The position numbers and the translations under genes were made by a program. DNA of 64,000 bases from Aminipila terrae (GTDB taxonomy: Bacteria > Bacillota > Clostridia > Peptostreptococcales > Anaerovoracaceae): NCBI RefSeq assembly GCF_010120715.1, contig NZ_CP047591.1, positions 434,001 through 498,000 on the forward strand, read 5' to 3'. Below are positions 33,402 to 43,729 of this stretch, piece by piece; the stretch's first letter is position 1, and every line of letters starts with the position of its first letter. The notes below the pieces were generated by a model that searched no databases, was not told the DNA's origin, and saw nothing but the letters and a program-made list of their open reading frames with translations.

Positions 33402-34241
33402 TTATGCTTTCTTTTCTAACATCTTTGCCATATCCCACAGCTTGTCCATCTCTTCTAAAGACATGTCCTCAAGTGAAACTTTACGAGCCCTGGCAGTGTC
33501 TTCAATAAAGCCAAACCTCCTAATAAACTTTTCGGAAGTAAGATTCAACGCCTCTTCCGGGTCTACCTTTAGAAATCGGGCAACATTCACAACGGAAAAA
33601 AGCAAATCGCCTAGTTCTTCAGCAATGCTGTCCTTATCATCCCTGATATAAACCTCTACTAGTTCTTCAGTCTCTTCTCTAATTTTGTGAAAAGCGCATT
33701 CCACATCATCCCAGTCAAAACCAACTTCTGCAGCTTTGGCCTGAACTTTATAACTTCTCATCAAAGCAGGTAATGCTCTTGGAACATTTTCCAGCCTTGA
33801 TTTGCAATCTGTGGTCCCCTTCTCATTTCTTTTCACATTTTCCCATTTTTCAAGGACTTTGTCAATAGTTTTAATTGTTTCTTTTAAAAAAACATGTGGA
33901 TGTCTCCTCAGCATTTTCTCACATTCTCTGTTAGCAACCTTAATAAAATCAAAATTGTCGTTTTCCTCAGCTAAACTACTATGGAAGACCACTTGAAGAA
34001 GAACATCACCCAGTTCTTCTTCTAGGTTATCCAAATCCTCATTATTTATAGCTTCAACTGCTTCATAAGCCTCTTCAATCATACATTTTCTAAGGCTTTC
34101 GTGAGTTTGCTCTTTATCCCATGGACACTCTTTTCTTAAAATCCTGATAATGTCAATTAAACGTGTAACCGCCTCTCCCGCGTTTCCTGCAGTTTTGTAT
34201 AAATGTCTGTATTCTTCCAAAACTTCCTGTTTCTGTTCCAT
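33402..34241 (-). CDS. mazG: nucleoside triphosphate pyrophosphohydrolase MazG
   Basis: The 279-residue product has two MazG domains. The first has LRKECPWDKEQTHESLRKCMIEEAYE and EELGDVLLQVVFHS; the second has EEEL-type motifs with SIAEELGDLLFSVVNVARFL. It hydrolyses non-canonical or excess NTPs to NMP and PPi. It follows the flippase gene by 20 bp. The longer YabN form has an extra N-terminal methyltransferase domain that is absent here. Confidence 0.93.
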   Translation of the reverse strand: MEQKQEVLEEYRHLYKTAGNAGEAVTRLIDIIRILRKECPWDKEQTHESLRKCMIEEAYEAVEAINNEDLDNLEEELGDVLLQVVFHSSLAEENDNFDFIKVANRECEKMLRRHPHVFLKETIKTIDKVLEKWENVKRNEKGTTDCKSRLENVPRALPALMRSYKVQAKAAEVGFDWDDVECAFHKIREETEELVEVYIRDDKDSIAEELGDLLFSVVNVARFLKVDPEEALNLTSEKFIRRFGFIEDTARARKVSLEDMSLEEMDKLWDMAKMLEKKA

Positions 34242-34261
34242 TCTCTATCTCCAACTTAAAT

Positions 34262-35860
34262 CTATCTTTTGAATTTATCTGCAATCCTGAGTAACGTTTT
34301 CCCTTTCGGTAAATTACCAATTTCTTCTCTTTTAATGGATTTAGTTACAAAAAGCATTACACAATAAACTGCTCCTGCTACGCAGACAGCACATAAAGTA
34401 GCCAGGGCATTTCCAGTAATTCCAAACAGGATGCGATGAACCAATAAAGCTGCACCTGCCATAAACAAAGTAGCAATCACAGGCTTTACATAAGTAAGCA
34501 TAAAATCAAATCTGGCACCAGTGTATTTTTTCACCGCCATAACATTTAATGTTGCTGCAATCATGTATGCCGCAACGGTACCTATAGCTGCACCCTTAAC
34601 ATTTATCATTTCAACCCCAGTTAAAGTATACGTAATAATTACCTTTGCTATAGCTCCTATAAAAAGATTTCTCACAGGGACCATCTGCTTTCCTACACCC
34701 TGTAATACGCCAGTAAGAGTCTGTACAGTAGATAAGAAAATAACTCCAAATGCCATGATAAACAGACATGGTGCTGCACCCAGAGCGCTTGCTCTCTGCA
34801 TTGGATAAAGTAATAACATAATCGGTTCCGATAAAGCCATCAGCCCAAAGGCACAGGGCAATCCAATAATAATTGCCATCCTGAGTCCCGTTTGAACATT
34901 TTCCCGAAGGAAATGCATATCCTTCTGCTTATAGGATGCCGCAACAGCCGGAACTAAACTCATGGCAACAGCCTGAGTCAGAACCTGAGGAAAATTAATA
35001 AGAGGTCCTGCCATACCGGTCAACTGTCCGTACATACTGTTAGCCGCCCCATAAGTCCAGCCTGTCTCCTGTAGTCTGCGCATAACAATACTAACATCTA
35101 TCGCATTCATAATAGGCATAATAGCTGCCCCGATAGTAACTGGTATAGCTATAATAAAAATCTTGGCTAAAATGCTGCTACTCTTTTCAGTGTTACGCTT
35201 TTTAGTTCTCTGAATATTATGTTCTAAGGAACCTCTCTTGTACAAATAGACTACTACAACTGTCAGCACGCCTCCAATAGCACCTGCTGTTGCTCCAAAA
35301 GAAGCACCTGCTGCAGCATACTGCCTGCCAAACCTTACAAGGAAGTATGCAAGAGACAGACCGGCAGCAACTCTGCAAAATTGTTCTGTAACCTGGGAAA
35401 CTGCTGTAGGCTTCATATCCTGCATGCCTTGGAAATATCCTCGGTAAGCTGCCTGCATAGGTACAAATAGCAGGGCTGGTGCAACGGCCATCATGGCCAG
35501 CTTTGCACCTGGATTTCCCATTGCACCCACAAGCATTTCTGCCCCAAAGAAACATATTGCAGCCGAAGTAATGCCTATACAAAAAAGCAGAATAAAAGAA
35601 ACTCTGAAAACTTTATGAGCTTCATAATAATCATCAACAGCAATTCTCTCTGAAACCATTCTGGAAATAGCTATAGGAATTCCTGCAGTTGCCAGCGTTA
35701 AAAATAAAACATATATTGGGTATGCGGTCTGATAGTACCCCATACCCTCGGATCCTATTAAGTTTGCCAAAGGAATTCTAAAGAATGCCCCCAGAACTTT
35801 TATTATTATACCCGCAATCCCAAGGATTACGGCACCTTGAACAAAGGATTTTTTTGCCAT
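34262..35860 (-). CDS. SpoVB/MurJ-like polysaccharide flippase (YabM type)
   Basis: The 532-residue product has about 14 membrane helices and starts with FVQGAVILGIAGIIIKVLGAFFRIPL, the MOP/MVF start seen in SpoVB and YabM. Members move lipid-linked precursors across the membrane during wall or spore cortex synthesis. The position next to mazG, rqcP and spoVT matches yabM of B. subtilis. Whether it serves vegetative wall or cortex cannot be told. Confidence 0.88.
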   Translation of the reverse strand: MAKKSFVQGAVILGIAGIIIKVLGAFFRIPLANLIGSEGMGYYQTAYPIYVLFLTLATAGIPIAISRMVSERIAVDDYYEAHKVFRVSFILLFCIGITSAAICFFGAEMLVGAMGNPGAKLAMMAVAPALLFVPMQAAYRGYFQGMQDMKPTAVSQVTEQFCRVAAGLSLAYFLVRFGRQYAAAGASFGATAGAIGGVLTVVVVYLYKRGSLEHNIQRTKKRNTEKSSSILAKIFIIAIPVTIGAAIMPIMNAIDVSIVMRRLQETGWTYGAANSMYGQLTGMAGPLINFPQVLTQAVAMSLVPAVAASYKQKDMHFLRENVQTGLRMAIIIGLPCAFGLMALSEPIMLLLYPMQRASALGAAPCLFIMAFGVIFLSTVQTLTGVLQGVGKQMVPVRNLFIGAIAKVIITYTLTGVEMINVKGAAIGTVAAYMIAATLNVMAVKKYTGARFDFMLTYVKPVIATLFMAGAALLVHRILFGITGNALATLCAVCVAGAVYCVMLFVTKSIKREEIGNLPKGKTLLRIADKFKR

Positions 35861-35871
35861 TTTAAACTCCT

Positions 35872-37161
35872 TTATAGCTGACTTAAAATTTTCTTTGTGG
35901 CCTTGTTTGTCTCAAATATTGTCTTTTCAATATCTATAGTTGTATAAACTCCATCTTTATAAAGGACTTTTCCATCAACCACTGTCATCGAAATGTCACC
36001 GCCACATGCTGAATATACTATATTGTTTGCCATGTTATGCACAGGGGCAAAATTCGGCCTCATAATATCAAGAACAATCAGGTCTGCTTTATATCCGACA
36101 GCTAGTTTGCCGCAATCATCCCTTCCCTGGGACAGTGCACCTGCTCTTGTTGCCGCATAAAGAGTTTCCATTGGGGTAACAGCTGTAGGGTCCTGATATT
36201 TTTCCTTTGAAGCAATAGCAAAGACTTTCATTTCTTCTATAAAATTCAAGCTGTTATTGCTGGAAACACTATCTGTTCCTATAGCAACATTGATTCCTCT
36301 CCTTAGTAATTCAGGTACATTGCAGACACCACTGGATAATTTTAAATTACTGATAGGATTACTTGCCACAGTAACACCCTTTTCCTTCATTATATCCATA
36401 TCCTCTGGTTCTACCCATACACAGTGAGCTGCTGTTGTTTTGGTATCTAGCAGCCCAAGGCTGTTAAAATACTGTATAGGAGTCATGCCATTGTGTCTTG
36501 CTTTACATTCTTCATGTTCTAATTTTGTTTCCGAAACATGTACATGCATATTAGCACCAATCGCCTTTGTATATGCTGCCATCTGTTGTACAGTTTTAAG
36601 ATTTGAAGTATACTCGGCATGAAGACTCATATCTACTTTTATTTTACCTCCTGCCGCATTATGATAATTTCCGAATAATGCTTTCATTTCAGAAAAACTT
36701 TCCAAATCATATAAATCCGAATCCGTAAAGTTGGTCACACCTCTGCCCACATTATCTTTTGCTCCTGTCTGTTCTATGGCTTTAACCATATCTTCACAAA
36801 AATAATACATATCTGTGGTGGATACGATTCCGAATCTGAGAGATTCAGCCATAGCCAGCATAGTTCCCCAATAAACAGCATTCCCGTCTAGCTTTGCTTC
36901 AAAAGGAAAAATTCTATCATTAAGCCATGCCTGTAACGCAAGGTTTTCTCCATATCCTCTAAGCAGAGTCATAGGTGAATGAGCATGGGTATTATAAAAT
37001 CCACTCATTAGAAGCTTGCCTTTTCCATTATAGCTTTCACCATAATCAATAAATGGCATCTCTTTACCAATATAATCGATTTTCTCATTTTTTATTCCTA
37101 CATACATATTTTCTTGCAGCTGCATATTCTCATCTAAAATTGATATATTTGTAAAAATCAT
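35872..37161 (-). CDS. amidohydrolase of the MTA/SAH deaminase family
   Basis: The 429-residue product has the metal-binding NTHAHSPMTLLRGYGENL, then HVHVSET, AAHCVWV and GTDSVSSNNSLN of the subtype III amidohydrolases. These deaminate 5'-methylthioadenosine, S-adenosylhomocysteine, adenosine or guanine analogues. The substrate cannot be decided. It lies 11 bp before the flippase gene, so it heads that minus-strand operon, and is divergent from spoVT. Confidence 0.87.
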   Translation of the reverse strand: MIFTNISILDENMQLQENMYVGIKNEKIDYIGKEMPFIDYGESYNGKGKLLMSGFYNTHAHSPMTLLRGYGENLALQAWLNDRIFPFEAKLDGNAVYWGTMLAMAESLRFGIVSTTDMYYFCEDMVKAIEQTGAKDNVGRGVTNFTDSDLYDLESFSEMKALFGNYHNAAGGKIKVDMSLHAEYTSNLKTVQQMAAYTKAIGANMHVHVSETKLEHEECKARHNGMTPIQYFNSLGLLDTKTTAAHCVWVEPEDMDIMKEKGVTVASNPISNLKLSSGVCNVPELLRRGINVAIGTDSVSSNNSLNFIEEMKVFAIASKEKYQDPTAVTPMETLYAATRAGALSQGRDDCGKLAVGYKADLIVLDIMRPNFAPVHNMANNIVYSACGGDISMTVVDGKVLYKDGVYTTIDIEKTIFETNKATKKILSQL

Positions 37162-37399
37162 TTTGAAACCTCCTCAATTAAGTAATATTATTACATGGAC
37201 ATTATATTATATCACACGAGTATATCTATTTCATCCTTTTTCTTGTAATGCCTACAAATTATTGCCAACTTTTGTTAGCATGATTTTTCTTAATCTTAGT
37301 ATAAATTTTCCTCAGTTACAAACAATATGAATGAAAATTTAGCAAGAATTAAAAACAACTTGCATTTTAATCCATAATAGTATTTAGGAGGAATCATTT

Positions 37400-37891
37400 A
37401 TGAAAGCAACAGGCATAGTCAGAAGGATAGACGACCTCGGTAGAGTTGTTATACCTAAGGAAATAAGAAGAGTCCTCAGAATCCGTGAGGGAGATCCTCT
37501 CGAAATTTATACTAGCAAAGATGGCGAGGTAATATTGAAAAAATATTCTCCAATTAACGAGCTTAGCCAATTTGCAGGCGAATATGCAGAAACAGCATCT
37601 AGCGTTTTGGGGAGCACCGTTGTTGTATCAGATACGGATCAGATTATTGCTGTATCTGGTGGAATGAAAAAAGATTTGTTAGATAAAAAAATCGATCACG
37701 AACTGGATCGGCTTATTCAGAGTAAAAACAGACTAATGGAACAGGACAAAATAGTTGTACCTATTATTTCTCAGGGAGATTCCATTGGATCTATTACTAT
37801 CCTGCCAAAAGACGATAAAGTATTAGGTGATGTGGAACTGAAAGCCGCTGAAATAGGGGCCACTTTCCTTGCAAGACAAATGGAAAGTTAA
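37400..37891 (+). CDS. spoVT: stage V sporulation regulator SpoVT
   Basis: The 163-residue product has an N-terminal AbrB swapped-hairpin DNA-binding domain (MKATGIVRRIDDLGRVVIPK, then IRREGDPLEI-like) and a GAF-like C-terminal domain, as in SpoVT. It modulates forespore sigma-G genes. It has the strong site TTAGGAGGAATC and lies between the amidohydrolase and mfd, as in the Bacillus neighbourhood. In the 238 bp upstream I saw no clear sigma-G promoter. Confidence 0.93.
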   Translation: MKATGIVRRIDDLGRVVIPKEIRRVLRIREGDPLEIYTSKDGEVILKKYSPINELSQFAGEYAETASSVLGSTVVVSDTDQIIAVSGGMKKDLLDKKIDHELDRLIQSKNRLMEQDKIVVPIISQGDSIGSITILPKDDKVLGDVELKAAEIGATFLARQMES

Positions 37892-37896
37892 AAAGT

Positions 37897-37934
37897 GAAA
37901 ACCTGGCTATAAATAATTTAAGCCAGGTTTTTTA
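37897..37934. terminator. bidirectional terminator between spoVT and mfd
   Basis: AAACCTGGCT and AGCCAGGTTT form a stem with T on one side and A on the other, between two convergent genes. Confidence 0.88.
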
Positions 37935-37937
37935 CTG

Positions 37938-40900
37938 TTATTCTTCTTTCATCACATCAAGTACTCTGATGGTCTCTTCAAGCTTATTGGTCTTTTCCAT
38001 GGTATATCTCACCATGGGCTTCACTCCTCCATGAATAAAGATTCTCATGCCGAAACTTCTTGAAAGCCTTGCATAAGCCTGTGCCTTAAGGGGATTTTCC
38101 GGAGCAAAATCAAAAATAATCTTATTTCCATCCTCATGTATTCTCGTTATACATAATGCTTCAGCCATAGAGCGTATTCTTGAGACTTTTATTAAGTTTA
38201 CCGTCTCCTTCGGAATTTCTCCAAATCTGTCTATCAATTCATCAATAATCTCTTCTTCGCCATCTACGCTATCAACAGCCGCAATCTTTTTATACATTTG
38301 CAGTTTAAGGACTTCATCTGCAATGTATCGATCTGGAATATAAGCTGTAACCTGAAGTTCAATAGATGCTTCTTCCCTGTCAGGATTTACAATTTCACCA
38401 CCTAAGGCTCTTACAGCATCATCTACCAGTTTACAATAAAGTTCATAGCCAATCATCATCATATGCCCATGTTGTTCCATTCCTAAAAGGTTTCCTGCTC
38501 CTCTTATTTCCAGATCCCTCATAGCAACTTTAAATCCAGCACCAAATTCAGTAAACTCTTTAATAGCCCTCAGTCGTTTTTCTGCTACTTCTGACAGAAC
38601 TTTATTTTTTTGGAACATCAGATATGCATAAGAAAGTCTGGTACTTCTTCCAACCCTTCCCCTTAACTGATATAGCTGTGCCAGGCCCAGCCTGTCAGCA
38701 TCAAGCATGATGATGGTATTGGCATTTGGAATGTCTATTCCAGATTCTACAATAGTGGTAGCTACCAGCACATTACTTTCATTATTGATAAACCGAATCA
38801 TAATATCTTCCAGCTCATGTTCATTCATCTGACCGTGAGCAACCTCTACTTTTGCATGGGCAACAAGCCTCTTAATCTGCGCTGCCACTTTGTTAATACC
38901 AAGCACTCTGTTAAATATCACATATACCTGTCCGTCTCTTGCCAGTTCCCTTTCAATGGCAGTTCTGATCAGTTCATCCTCCTGTTCCAGTACATAAGTC
39001 TGTACCGGGTACCTTTCTTCTGGAGGCTCCTCTATGAGGCTCATATCCTTTATACCAACTAAAGACATATGAAGAGTCCTTGGGATTGGCGTGGCAGACA
39101 TAGTCAGAACATCAACGTTCTTTCTTAGTTGCTTTATAGCCTCTTTATGCTGAACCCCAAATCGTTGTTCTTCATCTATAACCAGCAGCCCTAAATTCTT
39201 AAACTGTACATCTTTAGAAAGCATTCTATGGGTACCAATAACTAAATCTACAGTACCTTTTTCTATCTGGGTTACAATCTCATCCTGCTGTCTGTCACTC
39301 CTGAATCTGCAAAGCATTTCAACTTTAAAAGGAAATTTTTCAAACCGGTCCTTCAGAGTCATATAATGCTGATTAGCCAATATGGTAGTAGGCACCAAAA
39401 CAGCCGCCTGCTTTCCCTCTGCTACACATTTGAACAAAGCTCTTGCAGCCACTTCTGTTTTACCATATCCCACATCTCCACAAAGCAGTCTGTCCATGGC
39501 AATAGGCCGTTCCATATCAGATTTTATCTCACTGATGGCTCTTAACTGGTCTGAAGTCTCCTGATAAGGGAAACTATCCTCAAATTCCTTTTGCCATACC
39601 GTATCTTCCGAAAAGGCATACCCCTTCTCAATTTGCCTTGCTGCCGAAAGCTCCAACAGTTCTTTTGCCATATTAGCAATGGCTGCTTTTGCTTTTGCCT
39701 TGGTTTTTTTCCATTCACTGCCGGATAACTTATTTATCTTTGGTGTGGCACCATCTGCGCTGACGTACTTCTGAATTAAGTCCATCTGCTCTACAGGGAC
39801 ATAAAGCATATCTTCACCGGCATATTTTATTTTTAGATAATCCTTTTTTACATTTTGTACTACCAGCTGCTCTATACCAAGAAATTTACCAATTCCGTGG
39901 TTATCATGTACAACAAAATCCCCTTTATGCATATCAGAAAAGCTTTGTATAGCCTTTCCTTTAGGTTTACTTTTTTGACTTCTGGTTTTTCCCTGTTTCT
40001 GGTTTGTAAAAATATCTCCATCCCAGATATAACAAACCTTTTCTTCAGGAAATTCCATGCCACCTGTTATGCTGCCTTTTTTAAAGGTAATTTTTCCTGT
40101 TAATTCGTTTCGTTCTATAAATTCTGTCAGATTTTCAACTCGTTCATCCGTTGAACACACAATGGTTATCTGATAGTTTTCGTGAACATACCTTTTCAGT
40201 GCTTCTGCCAACAGGTCCATCCTGCCATTAAAAACAGGTCCCTGTTTACTTACAACATTATGGATTTCTGTAAGCTTTACATCACCTTTTATTCTCTTCT
40301 GAAAAGGGGTGAACAAATATACCAGAGGCTGTTCATATAATTTAAAGTAATCTTTTTCATCAGAAAAAGACTGGTAATCTTTTGGTATAACATAGCCAGT
40401 TTCAAGCAGCACTTCAAAATCCATTTTAAACTCTTTTATTCGCGTTTCCAGTGCCTCAATGACTCTGTCTGGATCATCAATCATAACTATCGAATTTTCC
40501 GGAAGATAATCCCACAAGTATACTGTTTCCTCGTAAAAATAGTGAATATAATTCTCTAATAACTGGATATTTGTATTATTTTCAACATATTCAAGCAATT
40601 CATTTTTTCTTTTCTCAAGTTGCTCAATTTTATGAATTTCTTCTTTACTTTTTTCCTGTTTATTATATAAGCGTTTTATATACGCAGAATATTCTTTATC
40701 AATTTTTCTGGCAGCTTTATCAAAAACCTCCTGATCATTCTGCAGGAGTTCAGCCGGAAAGATTTTTATGCTGTCTAAGTTCTTTGAGGCACGTTGGGTG
40801 TCTAAATCAAAACTTCTTATAGAATCAACTTCTATATCAAAAAGTTCTACTCTATAAGGATTTTCAGCATCTGCAGTAAAAACATCTATGATACTTCCCC

Positions 40901-41363
40901 TGACGCTGAATTGTCCTTTGGCATCAACCATCGGGACTCTTTCATATCCCATGGATACTAATTTTTGCTTGATTTCCTCCAGGTTTATTTCATCCCCAAG
41001 GTTTAAATTTATAATGTTGTTTTTAAAAAGATCAGCAGAAGCCATTTTTTTTAATGCAGCAGAAACCGGGGCCACAACAAAACAGTCTTCTCCCATAACC
41101 ATTGCCTTTAAAATTTTCAAACGATCCAGAAGTTCATGATGTGTTTTTGCTTCATATCTAAGAAAAATTTCACCTGCATCAGGCATTACATAAACATTTT
41201 TATGCCCAAAAAAAGACAGGTCTTCCCCCAGTCGTTTTGCTTTGATTGCAGAAGAGGTAACTACTAACGTAGGTCCCACATTTTTCCCTGCAATATTAGC
41301 ACCGACAGGCGCTACCCGTCCCTCTGATATTCCGGATATATTTATGATTTTATTATCATTCAT
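37938..41363 (-). CDS. mfd: transcription-repair coupling factor Mfd
   Basis: The 1141-residue product has a UvrB-like N-terminal part (GQFSVRGSIIDVFTADAENPYRVELF), the RNA polymerase interaction domain (KGDFVVHDNHGIGKFLGIEQL), a RecG-like helicase with Walker A CGDVGYGKTEVA, VIDEEQRFG and SATPIPRTL, and the C-terminal TRCF domain. It removes stalled RNA polymerase at lesions and recruits UvrA. It overlaps pth by 8 bp. The length is normal for the family. Confidence 0.97.
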   Translation of the reverse strand: MNDNKIINISGISEGRVAPVGANIAGKNVGPTLVVTSSAIKAKRLGEDLSFFGHKNVYVMPDAGEIFLRYEAKTHHELLDRLKILKAMVMGEDCFVVAPVSAALKKMASADLFKNNIINLNLGDEINLEEIKQKLVSMGYERVPMVDAKGQFSVRGSIIDVFTADAENPYRVELFDIEVDSIRSFDLDTQRASKNLDSIKIFPAELLQNDQEVFDKAARKIDKEYSAYIKRLYNKQEKSKEEIHKIEQLEKRKNELLEYVENNTNIQLLENYIHYFYEETVYLWDYLPENSIVMIDDPDRVIEALETRIKEFKMDFEVLLETGYVIPKDYQSFSDEKDYFKLYEQPLVYLFTPFQKRIKGDVKLTEIHNVVSKQGPVFNGRMDLLAEALKRYVHENYQITIVCSTDERVENLTEFIERNELTGKITFKKGSITGGMEFPEEKVCYIWDGDIFTNQKQGKTRSQKSKPKGKAIQSFSDMHKGDFVVHDNHGIGKFLGIEQLVVQNVKKDYLKIKYAGEDMLYVPVEQMDLIQKYVSADGATPKINKLSGSEWKKTKAKAKAAIANMAKELLELSAARQIEKGYAFSEDTVWQKEFEDSFPYQETSDQLRAISEIKSDMERPIAMDRLLCGDVGYGKTEVAARALFKCVAEGKQAAVLVPTTILANQHYMTLKDRFEKFPFKVEMLCRFRSDRQQDEIVTQIEKGTVDLVIGTHRMLSKDVQFKNLGLLVIDEEQRFGVQHKEAIKQLRKNVDVLTMSATPIPRTLHMSLVGIKDMSLIEEPPEERYPVQTYVLEQEDELIRTAIERELARDGQVYVIFNRVLGINKVAAQIKRLVAHAKVEVAHGQMNEHELEDIMIRFINNESNVLVATTIVESGIDIPNANTIIMLDADRLGLAQLYQLRGRVGRSTRLSYAYLMFQKNKVLSEVAEKRLRAIKEFTEFGAGFKVAMRDLEIRGAGNLLGMEQHGHMMMIGYELYCKLVDDAVRALGGEIVNPDREEASIELQVTAYIPDRYIADEVLKLQMYKKIAAVDSVDGEEEIIDELIDRFGEIPKETVNLIKVSRIRSMAEALCITRIHEDGNKIIFDFAPENPLKAQAYARLSRSFGMRIFIHGGVKPMVRYTMEKTNKLEETIRVLDVMKEE

Positions 41364-41946
41364 TACCCTTTTCTTCTCCTACAGCTCCTTTTGTATTGTA
41401 TTCATTCATCGCCTTATCTATGCCAAATTGCAAGAAACATTCTATGGCATCAGCTGTATGAACAACTGCCCTTTCAAAAACTTCTTTTTCCCCTTTTGAA
41501 AAACCACCAACAACAAAATCTTTTAAATCTGCATTTTTACTATTGCCCATGCCGATTCTTATTCTCGGAAACTGATCTGACTGTATATCATACACTACAG
41601 ATCTCATACCATTATGTGTACCTGCACTTCCTTTTTTCCGAATTCGTACACTTCCTGCTGGTATATCAATATCATCATAGATAACCAGCAGATTTTCTAT
41701 ATTAACTTTGTAATATTCCATCACTTCACGCACAGAATTACCACTTAAATTCATATAAGTCTGTGGTTTGACCAATAAAACTTTTTGGCCGGAGATGTTT
41801 CCTTCTCCGACCAAAGCTTTATGTTTTATTTTTGTAATTTTAATTCCATGCCTGTCAGCCAGATAATCCAAGGTGATAAACCCAATATTGTGTCTTGTAT
41901 TTTCATATTTCTTTCCCGGATTTCCAAGTCCAACAATCACATACAT
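41356..41946 (-). CDS. pth: peptidyl-tRNA hydrolase
   Basis: The 196-residue product has the Pth signature: MYVIVGLGNPGKKYENTRHN, PQTYMNLSGNSV, IYDDIDIPAGSVRIRKKGSAGTHNG and RIRIGMG. The catalytic His is in the NTRHN motif. It recycles peptidyl-tRNA. It sits between prs and mfd as in Bacillus (spoVC). Confidence 0.97.
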   Translation of the reverse strand: MYVIVGLGNPGKKYENTRHNIGFITLDYLADRHGIKITKIKHKALVGEGNISGQKVLLVKPQTYMNLSGNSVREVMEYYKVNIENLLVIYDDIDIPAGSVRIRKKGSAGTHNGMRSVVYDIQSDQFPRIRIGMGNSKNADLKDFVVGGFSKGEKEVFERAVVHTADAIECFLQFGIDKAMNEYNTKGAVGEEKGNE

Positions 41947-41974
41947 ATTTTATATTTTCCTTTTACTTTTATAA

Positions 41975-42925
41975 TTAATCAAAAAGCTTGCTGATTGAGT
42001 CATTTGTAAATATTCTCATCATAGCTTCAGCGAATAGCGGTGCTACAGAAAGTACTTTTATTTTATCTATTACTTTTTCTTCAGGAATAGGTGTAGTATT
42101 TAGAAGAACAAGTTCTTTAATAGCAGAATCGGCGATTCTTTCAATGGCTGGGCCAGAAAGAATTGGATGTGTTGCACATGCATATACTTCTTTTGCCCCA
42201 AGCCCTTTTAAAGCATTAGCAGCATTGGTAATAGTACCGGCTGTGTCAATCATGTCATCCACAAGAATGGCAGTTTTTCCGTCAATATCACCAATAATAT
42301 TCATAATTTCTGACTTGTTTGGTTCCGGTCTCCTCTTATCAACGATAGCAATGGGAGCATTTAAAGGCTGTGCCATATTTCTTGCTCTTGTAACGCTGCC
42401 GTGGTCCGGAGATACGATAACCAAATCCTCAAGATTTTTTTCCTGAAAGTACTTAACTAATATTGGCATTCCCACTAAATGGTCTACTGGAATATTAAAA
42501 TATCCCTGAATCTGTGCTGCATGTAAATCCATAGTCACAACTCTGTCAGCTCCTGCTGCAACAAGAAGATCCGCTACCAGTTTTGCTGTAATCGGGTCTC
42601 TCGCCTTTGCTTTTCTGTCCTGACGAGCATAACCATAATAAGGAATAACTGCATTAATTCTGCCTGCTGACGCTCTTTTCATTGCATCAATCATAATTAA
42701 GACTTCCATCAGGCTGTTATTCACAGGATTGCAAGTCGGCTGAACAATGTATGTGTCAATGCCTCTTACTGTTTCCCAGAGATTTACTGATATTTCTCCA
42801 TCACTAAAGGTACTCACTGTGGCCTTGCCTAATGGTTTTCCCATTATTTTGGCAATCTCCTCAGCCAATGCCGGGTGTGAATTACCCGTAAAAATCTTAA
42901 AATCTGAAAATGCTCCGCTCTTCAT
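41975..42925 (-). CDS. prs: ribose-phosphate pyrophosphokinase
   Basis: The 316-residue product has FTGNSHPALAEEIA, YARQDRKAKARDPITAKLVA, TMDLHAAQIQGYF, VSPDHGSVTRAR and the PRPP loop LVDDMIDTAGT. It makes PRPP from ribose 5-phosphate and ATP for purines, pyrimidines (see pyrE) and the PurR effector. Confidence 0.97.
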   Translation of the reverse strand: MKSGAFSDFKIFTGNSHPALAEEIAKIMGKPLGKATVSTFSDGEISVNLWETVRGIDTYIVQPTCNPVNNSLMEVLIMIDAMKRASAGRINAVIPYYGYARQDRKAKARDPITAKLVADLLVAAGADRVVTMDLHAAQIQGYFNIPVDHLVGMPILVKYFQEKNLEDLVIVSPDHGSVTRARNMAQPLNAPIAIVDKRRPEPNKSEIMNIIGDIDGKTAILVDDMIDTAGTITNAANALKGLGAKEVYACATHPILSGPAIERIADSAIKELVLLNTTPIPEEKVIDKIKVLSVAPLFAEAMMRIFTNDSISKLFD

Positions 42926-43021
42926 TTGTTTTCTACACCTCTTTCTGTTTATTCAATAGCTTCTTTGTAATAATGTCCAATTTCTAAATAAAACCAAACT
43001 TCATTTTCTTCATAATTAATA

Positions 43022-43720
43022 TTATTTATTTTTATTTAATAACCCTCTGCGTTCTACCCAGCCTTCAATTATTTTATCTTTAGCACGAGCCACATATAGT
43101 GACCCTTTTGGAACATTTTTTGTCACTGTACTTCCTGCTGCTACATAAGAGCCTTCTTCAACTGTCACTGGTGAAATAATATTTGTATTACAACCAATAA
43201 AAGCACCATCTCCAATCACAGAGCGATGTTTGTTCTTTCCATCATAATTTACAAATACAACCCCGCATCCCAGATTCACATCTTTTCCTACATCCGAATC
43301 ACCAATATAAGTCAGATGAGAAGCCTTTGCTCCATCTCCCATGCTGGAATTTTTAACTTCAACAAAATCTCCCACCTTGCAATGACTTCCAATAGTACTG
43401 TTTGGTCTGAGATAGGCAAAGGGACCGATTTTAGTGTCACTCCCCACTGAACTTTCAGTGATAACTGAGCTCTGAATATTCGTACGGTCGCCTATGGTTG
43501 AATCCTCAATTCTGGTGTTCTGCCCAATAACGCAGTCAGTTCCGATTATAACTCTTCCCTCCATTGTAACACAAGGATAAATTACAGTCCCTGCTCCGAT
43601 TTTCACCTCGGATCCTATGTAGGCAGTTTTTATATCAATAAACTTTACTCCGTTTTCCAAATGTTTTTTATTAATTTCCAGTCTTTCCTTTTCCAAATCA
43701 AGACATTCTTCAATAGTCAT
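43022..43720 (-). CDS. GlmU C-terminal acetyltransferase domain only
   Basis: The 232-residue product matches the second half of GlmU: a linker helix (EKERLEINKKHLENGVKFID), left-handed beta-helix hexapeptide repeats, and the acetyltransferase site segments PFAYLRPNSTIG, KVGDFVEVKNSSMG, KASHLTYIGDSDVG and NYDGKNKH. The N-terminal uridylyltransferase domain (LAAGxGTRM) is absent; upstream at 10 bp is murC. It should acetylate glucosamine-1-phosphate, while UDP transfer must come from another gene. The ATG at 43720 has only a modest ribosome binding site (GGAGAT), consistent with coupling to murC. Confidence 0.88.
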   Translation of the reverse strand: MTIEECLDLEKERLEINKKHLENGVKFIDIKTAYIGSEVKIGAGTVIYPCVTMEGRVIIGTDCVIGQNTRIEDSTIGDRTNIQSSVITESSVGSDTKIGPFAYLRPNSTIGSHCKVGDFVEVKNSSMGDGAKASHLTYIGDSDVGKDVNLGCGVVFVNYDGKNKHRSVIGDGAFIGCNTNIISPVTVEEGSYVAAGSTVTKNVPKGSLYVARAKDKIIEGWVERRGLLNKNK

Positions 43721-43729
43721 AATCTTACA